A stretch of DNA of 25,733 bases from a virus, in IMG/VR virus record IMGVR_UViG_3300024260_000049, positions 1 through 25,733 of that record, one strand, 5' to 3'. Both the position numbers and the translations under genes were made by a program. The notes below the pieces were generated by a model. It was given only the letters and a program-made list of their open reading frames with translations. It searched no databases and was not told the DNA's origin. Each line of letters begins with the position of its first letter. The first letter of the stretch is position 1. Positions 1-6,877 of the stretch are shown here, in pieces.

Positions 1-744
1 TTTCTTCTTTAGCTTTAGCTTTTTCAGCATCTGCAATTACTTTAGCTGCTGCTTTTTCTTCTTTAGCTTTAGCTTTTTCAGCATCTGCAATTACTTTAGC
101 TGCTGCTTTTTCAGCTTTCTCTGCTGCACCTGCGTTTGCAACTGTTTCAGTAAAGTCTTTATTACCTGCTAAGATAAGACCAGCAATTTTTTCAGTAAGA
201 TCTTCTTTTCTAATCATTTGAACTACACGAACAAAACCTTCTTGTTCAGCAATAGTTTCAATTGTTTTATCAGAAAGAGAATCTGTTTTACCATTTTTAA
301 AACTGTTTACAGCTGTACCATTAGATAGGCTGTACTGAGATACAATACTTGTTGTAATAGCATCTCTAAATGCAAGTAAATCAAAAGAACATTCTGGTCT
401 TTCTGGAGCTACTGCATATACTTTAGCAACTTTTTCTTTTGAAACTTTAACTGCGGCTTCTGCTGCAACTGGAGGAACAGCATCTTCTGCAAGTGTTTCA
501 GTGTTAGCTGAAATATCTAAATTGTCAGCAACTGGTGCTTGTGTTGCAACTGGCTCTGATGCGATAGTTGGAGCTACTTCTGCAACTGCTTCTACTGCTA
601 CTGGAGCTTCTATTGATGGAGCCATTGCTGCCTCTATATTAATCATTGGTGCCACTGGAGCTACCTCGGCTACTACTGGTGCTACTACTGCTGCTGCGTC
701 TACTGATGGTGCTACTGTTGTGTTTGTGTTAGTATTTGTGTTCA
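1..744 (-). CDS. Ala/Val/Lys-rich repeat protein, C-terminus cut by window edge
   Basis: An open frame starts with ATG at 744, behind an AGGAAAAATT ribosome site, and runs 248 codons off the left edge without a stop. Residues 1-110 are low-complexity Ala/Pro/Val (start MNTNTNTNTTVAPSV). Residues about 110-200 are of normal composition and may fold (FDLLAFRDAITTS..., then IAEQEGFVRVVQMIRKEDL). From about 205 the chain is an Ala/Lys/Glu helix containing an 18-residue repeat (KVIADAEKAKAKEE) copied at DNA level. I do not recognise a family; the layout suggests an elongated structural or DNA-associated protein, which is inference. Its MNTNT start resembles that of the 7824-9077 gene. The C-terminus is not visible. 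Confidence 0.75.
3..110. repeat. 54-bp tandem repeat in coding sequence
   Basis: Two consecutive copies of a 54-bp unit encoding 18 Lys/Ala/Glu-rich residues (tctttagct at 5 and again at 59). The array may continue beyond the left edge. In-frame unit length fits a coiled-coil or helical rod that grows by whole units. Confidence 0.8.
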
Positions 745-841
745 TAATTTTTCCTGTGTCCCTATAGGGCTCTTGTTTAGTTTTCGATCAGAGATTTCTC
801 TCAACTCCAGTTTGTTCGAGTGTCTCAACTTCTATATTTAT

Positions 842-1060
842 TTAAAGATTACCATTAAGTGCTTCATCTCTATGATGCTCTCTTATATCAGAACGTCTTT
901 GTGATGAAATACCATATGGTATTACTATTTGTAAATCTGTTTCATCACCAACATGTAGCATCATTGTATCAAATAATGTCGTTGGTAATTCTATACTTAA
1001 TTCGTCTTTTTCAAAACAAATAAACTTTGGTGTTATATTTACTACTGTAAACTTACTCAC
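842..1060 (-). CDS. hypothetical protein, 72 aa
   Basis: Small unrecognised protein starting MSKFTVVNITPKFICF. The start is GTG, placed so that it overlaps the TAG of the 26-codon gene upstream by one base, typical translational coupling. N-terminal half looks beta-rich; the C-terminus is charged and His/Arg-rich (SSQRRSDIREHHRDE). No membrane segment or known motif. Only its compact operon position supports it. Confidence 0.6.
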   Translation of the reverse strand: MSKFTVVNITPKFICFEKDELSIELPTTLFDTMMLHVGDETDLQIVIPYGISSQRRSDIREHHRDEALNGNL

Positions 1061-1140
1061 TACTTACCGTTATTCCAAGGTGCTGGATTAGACCAGTGCC
1101 CTGGGTTCGCACTATGAAAATCATCATATCTACTTGCCAT
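1060..1140 (-). CDS. small hypothetical protein, 26 aa
   Basis: ATG at 1140 preceded by AAGGAGTTGCAA, a near-perfect ribosome site in the end of the preceding gene (overlap 11 nt). The product MASRYDDFHSANPGHWSNPA... is rich in Trp, Pro, His and Asn. Its stop overlaps the GTG of the next gene. Function unknown; the strong ribosome site and coupling on both sides are the evidence. Confidence 0.6.
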   Translation of the reverse strand: MASRYDDFHSANPGHWSNPAPWNNGK

Positions 1141-1474
1141 TTGCAACTCCTTCTTTAAGTTTATCTAATTTAATTTTAAGTCTTAAAATATCATCATCAC
1201 TAAAATGATAAGCACTTAAGAATTTTTCCACTTCAATAAATGTATCAAATAAATGTTCATCTGCTTGAGGTTCATCATCTACCATACATCCACCACTCAT
1301 ACAAGTGGCTTGGTCTTCATCATACACACATACAAAATAACCGTTTTCACGTTCATTAACTATATAATAATAATTTTGTTTCTCTTGAAATGTAGCCACA
1401 AATGGTGTACTAAAATAACATTTCTTTCCTTTAAATAAAGGAACTTGATCTTCTTCTAGATACGTTTTAAACAT
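1130..1474 (-). CDS. hypothetical protein, 114 aa
   Basis: Unrecognised soluble, acidic protein. It has a possible beta-rich N-terminal half (MFKTYLEEDQVPLFKGKKCY) and a two-cysteine stretch CMSGGCMVDDEPQADEH that could bind a metal, though only two Cys are present. The C-terminal third is helical and ends in Lys-rich DKLKEGVANGK. It overlaps the upstream gene by 8 nt, so is probably co-translated. Confidence 0.65.
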   Translation of the reverse strand: MFKTYLEEDQVPLFKGKKCYFSTPFVATFQEKQNYYYIVNERENGYFVCVYDEDQATCMSGGCMVDDEPQADEHLFDTFIEVEKFLSAYHFSDDDILRLKIKLDKLKEGVANGK

Positions 1475-2483
1475 TAGTTTTTCCTAATGGTTCTACATGT
1501 TTTAAAAAGAAACTTGTAGATATTTTATGATCACCAAAATTTCTACCACTAATCCATACTCGATTAAAACTTATATCATTTGGTTCACCATCTTCATTTA
1601 CTGAAGTAGGAATTCTTTTTCCATCAATATATAAAGTTCCAAATGTCATATCTTCTAATCCCATCTGTCCATTAGAAACAGATACATTCTTAATATTATG
1701 TTTTGCACAATACCAATCAGAAGTATCAGAATCAATACGATCAGAACTTATTGTTCTTTCCCATGTTTCATCCAGCTCTTTTAATTTAAAAACTTCTGCA
1801 TCCTCTTCAGTCATAAAAAATGTTTCATCAACATCTTGATAATTAATCAGAATATCTTTAAATGATTCATCATCTATGTGCTCATACAAGCCTTTAATTT
1901 CATCATCTTTATCAACGTAAAAATCACTTTTTAAAAAGTTTCTAAAACTCCATTGAAATGAACTTCTACTAGCTAATTCTAAATCAATAAGTTCGTAATA
2001 ATTACACATAAAATTAGAAAAATCATCTTTATCTAATTCATCACCATCTTCTAATTTAGCAACTGCCCAACTTGGAAAATCTTCAACTTTTTTAAAAATA
2101 TCAAACTCATTTTTATTGAACTTATCCTTGTATTTTAAATACATTTCTAAGTCTTCCATTGATAATTGCCTAACATCAGATTCATGAATACTAAATTCAT
2201 TTTCTAATATACAATATATCTCACTAGCCGTATTACCGTGCCACTCTAAAAATATATCAATAACTTTTGATTTACCTACCTGTTCTGAAATCAAACGAAT
2301 ACATTCATCATTTGAATTATCAATAAGTTCCCCTAATTCATCATTACCTAATTCTTTAATTATATCTAATTCATTACTTATAATGAATCGAATAACATGT
2401 TGATCAAACTTTACATCATCTGAATTATCTTCTGAAAATGTATATCCTGCTTTATTTAAAACAAGAATAGTTTGTAAATTCAT
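1467..2483 (-). CDS. hypothetical acidic protein, 338 aa
   Basis: A strongly acidic (Asp/Glu-rich) protein of unknown function. The N-terminus MNLQTILVLNKAGYTFSED is closely echoed by the separate 24-residue peptide at 2870-2944, hinting at a conserved N-terminal module. The middle is helical and charged; the last 80 residues look beta-rich (FGTLYIDGKRIPTSV, RVWISGRNFGDHKIS). The ATG overlaps the previous stop as ATGA. The acidity is compatible with a DNA-mimic or scaffold-type protein, but nothing identifies either. Confidence 0.7.
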   Translation of the reverse strand: MNLQTILVLNKAGYTFSEDNSDDVKFDQHVIRFIISNELDIIKELGNDELGELIDNSNDECIRLISEQVGKSKVIDIFLEWHGNTASEIYCILENEFSIHESDVRQLSMEDLEMYLKYKDKFNKNEFDIFKKVEDFPSWAVAKLEDGDELDKDDFSNFMCNYYELIDLELASRSSFQWSFRNFLKSDFYVDKDDEIKGLYEHIDDESFKDILINYQDVDETFFMTEEDAEVFKLKELDETWERTISSDRIDSDTSDWYCAKHNIKNVSVSNGQMGLEDMTFGTLYIDGKRIPTSVNEDGEPNDISFNRVWISGRNFGDHKISTSFFLKHVEPLGKTNV

Positions 2484-2650
2484 AAGTACATCTTTAATAA
2501 TGCGGTTGCTGCTTGCATAGGTATTTCAAAAAGTTTTTTATCACCTTCTTCTAAACTATATCCAACTGCTGCACAATATTGTTCAAAAGCTGATTTTAAT
2601 TCAATCTTATCAAGACCTTCAATTTCTGCTATCTGTTCATATGCTTTCAT
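2480..2650 (-). CDS. small hypothetical protein, 56 aa
   Basis: Frame MKAYEQIAEIEGLDKIELK... ending TALLKMYL. Start ATG at 2650 lies inside the end of the preceding gene (14-nt overlap) and the stop shares ATGA with the next. The product is mostly helical and acidic. Unknown function; supported by tight coupling on both sides and by sensible composition. Confidence 0.65.
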   Translation of the reverse strand: MKAYEQIAEIEGLDKIELKSAFEQYCAAVGYSLEEGDKKLFEIPMQAATALLKMYL

Positions 2651-2873
2651 TTTTTTTACCTTGTTTATCTAATCTTTTTTGAATTAAATCTTTTCTTTTA
2701 GTTGATTCCAAATCTGCTTCAATAAGCATTATTGTACCTTTTACATTTTCAATGTAATGTTTATATGCTGTCTTCATAACTGATTCATCATCAATCTTAT
2801 CAGATGAACTTTTAATACTTACTAAATGTTTATTCAGTAAGTATATTAATAGTTTTAGTTTTAACTGTTTCAC
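2637..2873 (-). CDS. hypothetical protein, 78 aa, basic and helical
   Basis: Starts at GTG 2873, which overlaps the TGA of the 24-codon gene upstream (GTGA). The product MKQLKLKLLIYLLNKHLVSI... is helical with a Leu-rich amphipathic start and a Lys/Arg-rich C-terminus (KRKDLIQKRLDKQGKKNESI). The N-terminal helix is amphipathic rather than clearly membrane-spanning. No family recognised. The start relies on the coupling. Confidence 0.6.
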   Translation of the reverse strand: MKQLKLKLLIYLLNKHLVSIKSSSDKIDDESVMKTAYKHYIENVKGTIMLIEADLESTKRKDLIQKRLDKQGKKNESI

Positions 2874-2944
2874 GCTTTTTCCGAAGCACTTTCATTAAAA
2901 GTGTATCCACTTTGGATAGCTGTTTGAATTATTTGCAAATTCAT
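2870..2944 (-). CDS. 24-aa peptide resembling the N-terminus of the 338-aa protein
   Basis: A 24-codon frame MNLQIIQTAIQSGYTFNESA... with an ideal AAGGAGATATATAAT ribosome site directly upstream. Residues 1-19 align with the start of the 338-residue protein at 1467-2483 (MNLQ, GYTF and an acidic/Ser tail shared). It may be a truncated paralogue left when the homing endonuclease next to it (2959-3669) entered, or a functional leader peptide coupled to the next gene by GTGA. Confidence 0.6.
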   Translation of the reverse strand: MNLQIIQTAIQSGYTFNESASEKA

Positions 2945-2958
2945 ATTATATATCTCCT

Positions 2959-3669
2959 TTATATGTTTATTTGTATATCTTTTAATGATATATATGAACT
3001 TGTTGTATTGTGTTTAATTCTAATAAGTTTTATATTATTTAAATCACAATATTGATCTTTTATCAAGTCGTTTATTTGAGTTTTTTTAAATTGTATTTCT
3101 CCTCCAAATCTTTCACTTGATTGAAAATGTTGTCTTCCATCAAATTCTATACATATATTATGATCAGGTAAATAAAAATCAAAAGGTAAAGTAAGAATAT
3201 TTTTACAATCTTTAAATTTAAAATTAAAATTAAAATTTATTTTATTTTCAATTAATATTCTTTCAACAACTCTTTCTCCTCGTGACATACTACATTGTTT
3301 GCATCCAAAACTTCGTAAATGAGATTTCGGCAATTGTTTAAACATTCCATGTTTTTTACATATAATTTCAACCTCTTTTTTTAAAGATTGAAATTTAACT
3401 AAAGAATAATCATATATGTTTCCATGTATTTTAATACTATCATTTATAAAATCTTCTGTTGTTCTTCTATATTTTTTTGAACATTTTGAACAACCTTGTT
3501 TATGATGAATATGATCAGCATATGACTTTTCAAAAGTTCCATGTATTGGACATATAATAATCATTTTATTTAAAACTTGAGTAAAAATAGATAGTGAATA
3601 ATCATATTTATCATTGTATATATATTTTCCTCTTATTTTAAACTCTTCGATTGATACTAATTTTGACAT
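2959..3669 (-). CDS. free-standing homing endonuclease, DUF723-like repeats plus Vsr/PD-(D/E)XK-like nuclease
   Basis: The 236-residue product has two copies of a zinc-finger-like DNA-binding repeat (YDYS...V.IIC..HG.F...H....GC..C, about residues 20-65 and 85-130). A nuclease domain follows: LPFDFYLPDHNICIEFDGRQHFQ region near residues 165-190, with Asp, Glu and a Gln-His pair typical of Vsr-like (EDxHD / PD-(D/E)XK) homing enzymes. Such enzymes nick or cut a target gene to spread themselves. It has its own ribosome site (AAAAAGGATTATT) and no intron around it. It sits between rnhA and a truncated small gene. It is more AT-rich than its neighbours and is a relative of 19226-20122. Family assignment is from recalled motifs. 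Confidence 0.8.
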   Translation of the reverse strand: MSKLVSIEEFKIRGKYIYNDKYDYSLSIFTQVLNKMIIICPIHGTFEKSYADHIHHKQGCSKCSKKYRRTTEDFINDSIKIHGNIYDYSLVKFQSLKKEVEIICKKHGMFKQLPKSHLRSFGCKQCSMSRGERVVERILIENKINFNFNFKFKDCKNILTLPFDFYLPDHNICIEFDGRQHFQSSERFGGEIQFKKTQINDLIKDQYCDLNNIKLIRIKHNTTSSYISLKDIQINI

Positions 3670-3697
3670 AATAATCCTTTTTAAGACATATTATATC

Positions 3698-4132
3698 TTA
3701 TATAACATTATGTGCAGCTGAATTTGCTAATTTATCTACACGATTATTATATATGTTTGACCCATGTCCTTTAACCCAATTAAAATGAATTGTGTGCTTA
3801 TCTCTAAGTTCATCAAGTTCAATCCAAAGTTCTTTATTTGCAACATCTTTCTTAGCAGCTGTTTTCCAATTCTTAACTTTCCAGTTATGAATCCATTTTT
3901 CTAGACCATCTAGAACATATTTAGAATCAGAAAATAAATCTATCTCACATGGTTCTTTAATAGCTTCTAGTCCTTTAATAACTGCCATAAGTTCCATTTG
4001 ATTATTAGTAGCGTGTTTAACACCTCCTGAATCTTCTTTTTCATGTTTGCCAAAGACAAGGATAAATCCCCATCCACCTTTACCAGGATTGCCTAGTGCG
4101 CTACCATCTGTATGTAACTCAACTTTTTTCAT
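3698..4132 (-). CDS. rnhA: ribonuclease HI
   Basis: Hydrolyses the RNA strand of RNA-DNA hybrids, for example removing replication primers. At 144 residues it is the normal single-domain length. The four catalytic acidic residues are visible: Asp9 (LHTDGSALGNPG), Glu47 (NNQMELMA), Asp69 (LFSDSKYV) and Asp133 (NRVDKLAN). The flexible-loop His123 (WVKGHG) and the Trp-rich basic handle (KWIHNWKVKNWKTAAKK) are also present. It therefore should be active and of the bacterial/host-like type. Its ATG overlaps the previous gene's stop by ATGA. With the primase-helicase of the plus-strand operon it would form part of the phage replication set. Confidence 0.95.
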   Translation of the reverse strand: MKKVELHTDGSALGNPGKGGWGFILVFGKHEKEDSGGVKHATNNQMELMAVIKGLEAIKEPCEIDLFSDSKYVLDGLEKWIHNWKVKNWKTAAKKDVANKELWIELDELRDKHTIHFNWVKGHGSNIYNNRVDKLANSAAHNVI

Positions 4133-4692
4133 CTATTACATCCTCCAGTTTCTTCAATACAATCAGGATCATGACACTCCGTGCATATTTCAAACTCTTC
4201 AAAATTAGAAGGATATTCTTCCATAAGTTCTTTAAGTTTTTCCTCGCTTGGAATTACCAATTTATAATTAATACAAATCGGTTCAATTTCCTTAACAAGT
4301 TCACTATAAGTATCATAATCTTTTTCAATTGTTAATTCACCAGTGCTACATATTTCAACATAAGCACTGAATGAATCATTAAATTTTCTGATTACAATTT
4401 CATACTCTTCTGCTCCGTCTATATAAAAAGCATTACAATAATCATCTTTATCATCAAATTCCTTAGGAAGTATTTTTTGAAACTCATCCCAATCGTTATA
4501 GTTAATACCACCGAATTTTTTGAATCCTTCTTCAAACAATTTGATGTCTTGTAATGTTTCACATTCGATCCACATTGTAAAATAACCTTCATCATCATCT
4601 TCGCATTCATATTCTGTGCCTATATGTTCGTCGTAATATGCTAGAATAGCTGTTCTATTCTTACTTGGAATATATCCGTTATCATAAGTCAT
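4129..4692 (-). CDS. hypothetical acidic protein with C-terminal cysteine cluster, 187 aa
   Basis: Unrecognised, strongly acidic protein. The C-terminus CTECHDPDCIEETGGC holds four Cys and a His, a plausible small zinc site. The rest alternates predicted strands and helices (EIVIRKFNDSFSAYVEICS). The ATG is at 4692, overlapping the 52-aa gene upstream by 11 nt, and the stop overlaps rnhA. No function can be given. Confidence 0.7.
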   Translation of the reverse strand: MTYDNGYIPSKNRTAILAYYDEHIGTEYECEDDDEGYFTMWIECETLQDIKLFEEGFKKFGGINYNDWDEFQKILPKEFDDKDDYCNAFYIDGAEEYEIVIRKFNDSFSAYVEICSTGELTIEKDYDTYSELVKEIEPICINYKLVIPSEEKLKELMEEYPSNFEEFEICTECHDPDCIEETGGCNR

Positions 4693-4840
4693 GTTTTACC
4701 TTTACTAATTTTAAAGTCTTTAGATCAAATGTAGTATCTGATTTTTTAACTTTTTTTTTACTAATAGATTTGGCCAATTTTTCCTTTGGCCATCTATCCA
4801 TTGTATCGTTTGTGTATAAACCTGAACCTGCATCATACAT
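4682..4840 (-). CDS. small basic hypothetical protein, 52 aa
   Basis: Frame MYDAGSGLYTNDTMDRWPKE..., with a Lys-rich middle (KSISKKKVKKS). AAGGAA lies upstream of the ATG. It overlaps both neighbours (8 and 11 nt). Unknown function; the basic middle could bind nucleic acid, which is inference only. Confidence 0.6.
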   Translation of the reverse strand: MYDAGSGLYTNDTMDRWPKEKLAKSISKKKVKKSDTTFDLKTLKLVKVKHDL

Positions 4841-4997
4841 CAAATGTTCCTTGTTTCTTTTTTATTACCTTTTTAGGGATAATCTGTTTACCAGCTGCTT
4901 TCAACTTTTCAACCGTATTTGGAAATAATATTCCTTTAACTGGCTTATACGCACTTTCTGGAATAGTGCTTTGACTTGAATGAATTTTATTTTTCAT
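4833..4997 (-). CDS. small basic hypothetical protein, 54 aa
   Basis: Frame MKNKIHSSQSTIPESAYKPV..., C-terminal half strongly basic (KKVIKKKQGTFDV). The ending KKxGTFDV resembles the KSDTTFDL stretch of the next gene, so the two may be diverged duplicates. The start lies inside the preceding gene's end (11-nt overlap). Confidence 0.6.
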   Translation of the reverse strand: MKNKIHSSQSTIPESAYKPVKGILFPNTVEKLKAAGKQIIPKKVIKKKQGTFDV

Positions 4998-5190
4998 CAA
5001 AATTTTTAATGAAATCTTGTAATTCCATAACTTTTGTTTTATGTTTACCTATTCTTTTATAAAGAACCACATTAATAGTTGATCCTGACAATCTTTGAAC
5101 ACCATGAACATGATATCTTTTTTTACCAGTCTTTATATCTTTAACTTCTAATCTTTCAAGTAGAATTTTATTTAAAATATCACCGTTCAT
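4987..5190 (-). CDS. small basic hypothetical protein, 67 aa
   Basis: Product MNGDILNKILLERLEVKDIK... has alternating strand-like segments rich in Lys/Arg/His (GKKRYHVHGVQRLSGSTINVV, then LYKRIGKHKTKV), resembling a small beta-barrel nucleic-acid binder. That is an impression, not a match. The ATG overlaps the stop of the previous gene by one base. Confidence 0.65.
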   Translation of the reverse strand: MNGDILNKILLERLEVKDIKTGKKRYHVHGVQRLSGSTINVVLYKRIGKHKTKVMELQDFIKNFDEK

Positions 5191-5888
5191 TATTTATAAT
5201 CTCCGTTTTTAAAATTCTTAATACAAATTAAAATTCCAGCTTTAGAAGTTTTTGTACCTTTTGTTTGTAAAAGATTTTTTAAAAGTTTTAAATTATACCA
5301 ACTAATGATAGGTGAAAGTGAAAGCTCTTCTGTTTCATCATTCTTTAACGCTAGTTCAGCTTCCTCACCAAGATGAAGATTATTAGCATCTTCATCTATT
5401 CCATAAACTCCCATTTCAAATGTAGATGTATATATTAAATCACAAATATCTTCATTTGATGGATCCCATGATGGATCCATTTCTTCACATATATTAATAA
5501 ACTCATTTTCTAAATTCTTAACTACAATTTCTTTCACTACAATTTCTTTCACTACAATTTCTTTCACTACAATTTCTTTCACTACAATTTCTTTCACTAC
5601 AATTTCCTCTAATAAATCTAATTTTTCAAGAACACGTTGGACTGCGCCTTCACCATTATCACGATCATAACCTCCAGTACGAAGTTCATCAGAACTTAAA
5701 TCAATTTTCATAATTCGACCTTTTAAATAGTCAAAGTAATCTTGTTCTTTTAAAAGTTCAGCTGCTTCAGCTGTAGTCATGTCTTCAGGGGTAAAATGTA
5801 ATATGCCCATACCAAGTGGTTGTGATGCATTATATAATGCTGCTAAAATCTCTGGTTTCTTATCTGCGTTAATTTTTAATGTTGCCAT
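5190..5888 (-). CDS. hypothetical protein with EIVVK pentapeptide repeats, 232 aa
   Basis: Residues 1-95 form a domain I have seen in many phage and prophage hypothetical proteins (ALYNASQPLGMGILHF, then FDYLKGRIMKIDLSSDELR, then GYDRDNGEGAVQRVL). Its function is unknown to me. Residues about 93-123 are six copies of EIVVK, a short strand/helix linker made by a 15-bp tandem repeat. The C-terminal 110 residues are acidic then basic (ISWYNLKLLKNLLQTKGTKT). It starts at ATG 5888 and is coupled to the next gene. Repeat number probably varies between strains. Confidence 0.75.
   Translation of the reverse strand: MATLKINADKKPEILAALYNASQPLGMGILHFTPEDMTTAEAAELLKEQDYFDYLKGRIMKIDLSSDELRTGGYDRDNGEGAVQRVLEKLDLLEEIVVKEIVVKEIVVKEIVVKEIVVKEIVVKNLENEFINICEEMDPSWDPSNEDICDLIYTSTFEMGVYGIDEDANNLHLGEEAELALKNDETEELSLSPIISWYNLKLLKNLLQTKGTKTSKAGILICIKNFKNGDYK
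5521..5610. repeat. 15-bp tandem repeat, five perfect copies plus one diverged
   Basis: The unit actacaatttctttc starts at 5521, 5536, 5551, 5566 and 5581, with a diverged sixth at 5596. It encodes EIVVK on the minus strand. Perfect identity suggests recent slippage expansion; the 15-bp unit keeps the frame. Confidence 0.95.
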
Positions 5889-5897
5889 TTTTTTTCC

Positions 5898-6200
5898 TTA
5901 AAATGTATCGCGTAGTTCGATATCTAATTTTTTAGCCATTCGAATAAATTCACTTGGCAGTCCCTAAATCACTTGCTATGTAATCTTCACATAACTCGCT
6001 TCTACTAGGCTTAAACTTATCAATCATACTAATGCGTTGCCCAAAGATTTCGTACTTTCTATAGTCGTCTTGATCTAACAATATTGCAAATTTCCATTCA
6101 GGAAATTCTTTTAAATAAACCAACATATTGAACTATCATTAAATTCAAATAAAAAATATCCTGACCCATATTAGACCTTAGTACAAGTGAATGGTACCAT
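5898..6200 (-). pseudogene. frame-broken small hypothetical gene
   Basis: The longest intact piece is 58 codons (6126-5950, MLVYLKEFPEWKFAILLDQD...). Just before its stop, skipping one G of a GGG run continues naturally as GLPSEFIRMAKKLDIELRDTF to a stop at 5898. Upstream, another frame reads SGYFLFEFNDSS, which would join the MLVYL frame after a further shift, and an in-frame TAA follows a possible ATG at 6200. Together these look like one gene of about 90-100 codons with two or three lesions. It could be decay, a programmed shift, or read errors. Function unknown. Confidence 0.6.
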
Positions 6201-6203
6201 ACT

Positions 6204-6224
6204 AATTATCTGCTTTAGATAATT
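6204..6224. other. perfect stem-loop, 8-bp stem
   Basis: aattatct, a 5-nt loop, then agataatt. T-rich sequence follows on the plus side only, where no gene is being terminated, so its role is unclear. Confidence 0.5.
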
Positions 6225-6243
6225 TTTATTTCTTTTCTTTAGT

Positions 6244-6265
6244 GGACGCTTATGAATAAGCGTCC
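6244..6265 (-). terminator. stem-loop directly after the 6266-6865 stop codon
   Basis: A perfect 9-bp stem (ggacgctta / taagcgtcc) with a TGAA/TTCA loop begins at the base after the TAA. No T-tract follows in the direction of transcription, so it may be an RNA-stabilising or processing hairpin rather than a strong terminator. Confidence 0.5.
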
Positions 6266-6865
6266 TTAGATATAGCGAATGTTTTTTTTTAAAATAAACA
6301 TCGTTGCATATGTGTCACACGCTTTAGGAGTAAGTCTTAAATCTTTTTTCATCCTAGTAATAGCTAAATCTTCTAATTCAATAACACTTGTTTTACTAGC
6401 CTCATATGTCGCAAGTAATTCTTTTAACAATTTACTCTTTAATAAAGTTCCACCTTTATATATAAAACCTCGACCTGTATCTTTTTTCAATGCATCAAGA
6501 CAATCATTAAACCTTTTATTTGAATGATTCTCTTTTAACTGTTTAGTCTGAGTACTGTACATATTTTGTATCTCTTTGTACACTTCTCTTTCTATTTTAA
6601 GAATATGGCCTCTTGGTGCTGGACCCATTTCTACTTTAACGTTTTCTAATATCTTTAAAGCTTTTTTATCTGAAACAAGGTGTCTTAGATATCCATCTTC
6701 TAAAGCTTTTTTAATATATTTAGTTCCTGTTAAAAAATCAAATATTTCTATATTTGATCTTAGTGATTCAACTGAGCTATTATATTTTATAGCTCCTTCA
6801 CCACCCAAGTGAGTTCCACATATTCCATTTCTCATAACACTGGTCATAAACCCTTCATCTATCAT
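6266..6865 (-). CDS. hypothetical protein, 199 aa
   Basis: Unrecognised helical, basic protein. A Gly-rich start (GICGTHLGGEGAIKYN) is followed by helices with many Lys/Arg and a C-terminal LAITRMKKDLRLTPKACDTY segment. It has no signal peptide or membrane span. It is the last gene before the stem-loop at 6244-6265, so probably ends a transcript segment. Confidence 0.7.
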   Translation of the reverse strand: MIDEGFMTSVMRNGICGTHLGGEGAIKYNSSVESLRSNIEIFDFLTGTKYIKKALEDGYLRHLVSDKKALKILENVKVEMGPAPRGHILKIEREVYKEIQNMYSTQTKQLKENHSNKRFNDCLDALKKDTGRGFIYKGGTLLKSKLLKELLATYEASKTSVIELEDLAITRMKKDLRLTPKACDTYATMFILKKNIRYI

Positions 6866-6877
6866 ATTATTCCTTAT

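Noticed and set aside
501-767. Plus-strand frame rich in Ala/Ser/Thr/Gly
   Set aside because: It is the complement of the Ala/Val/Pro-rich minus-strand gene at 1-744, with no ribosome site.
745-841. Possible tRNA-like sequence with a TTCGAGT loop
   Set aside because: No matching acceptor or anticodon stems could be drawn; only a short CCCTATAGGG palindrome and two gttgaga copies are present.
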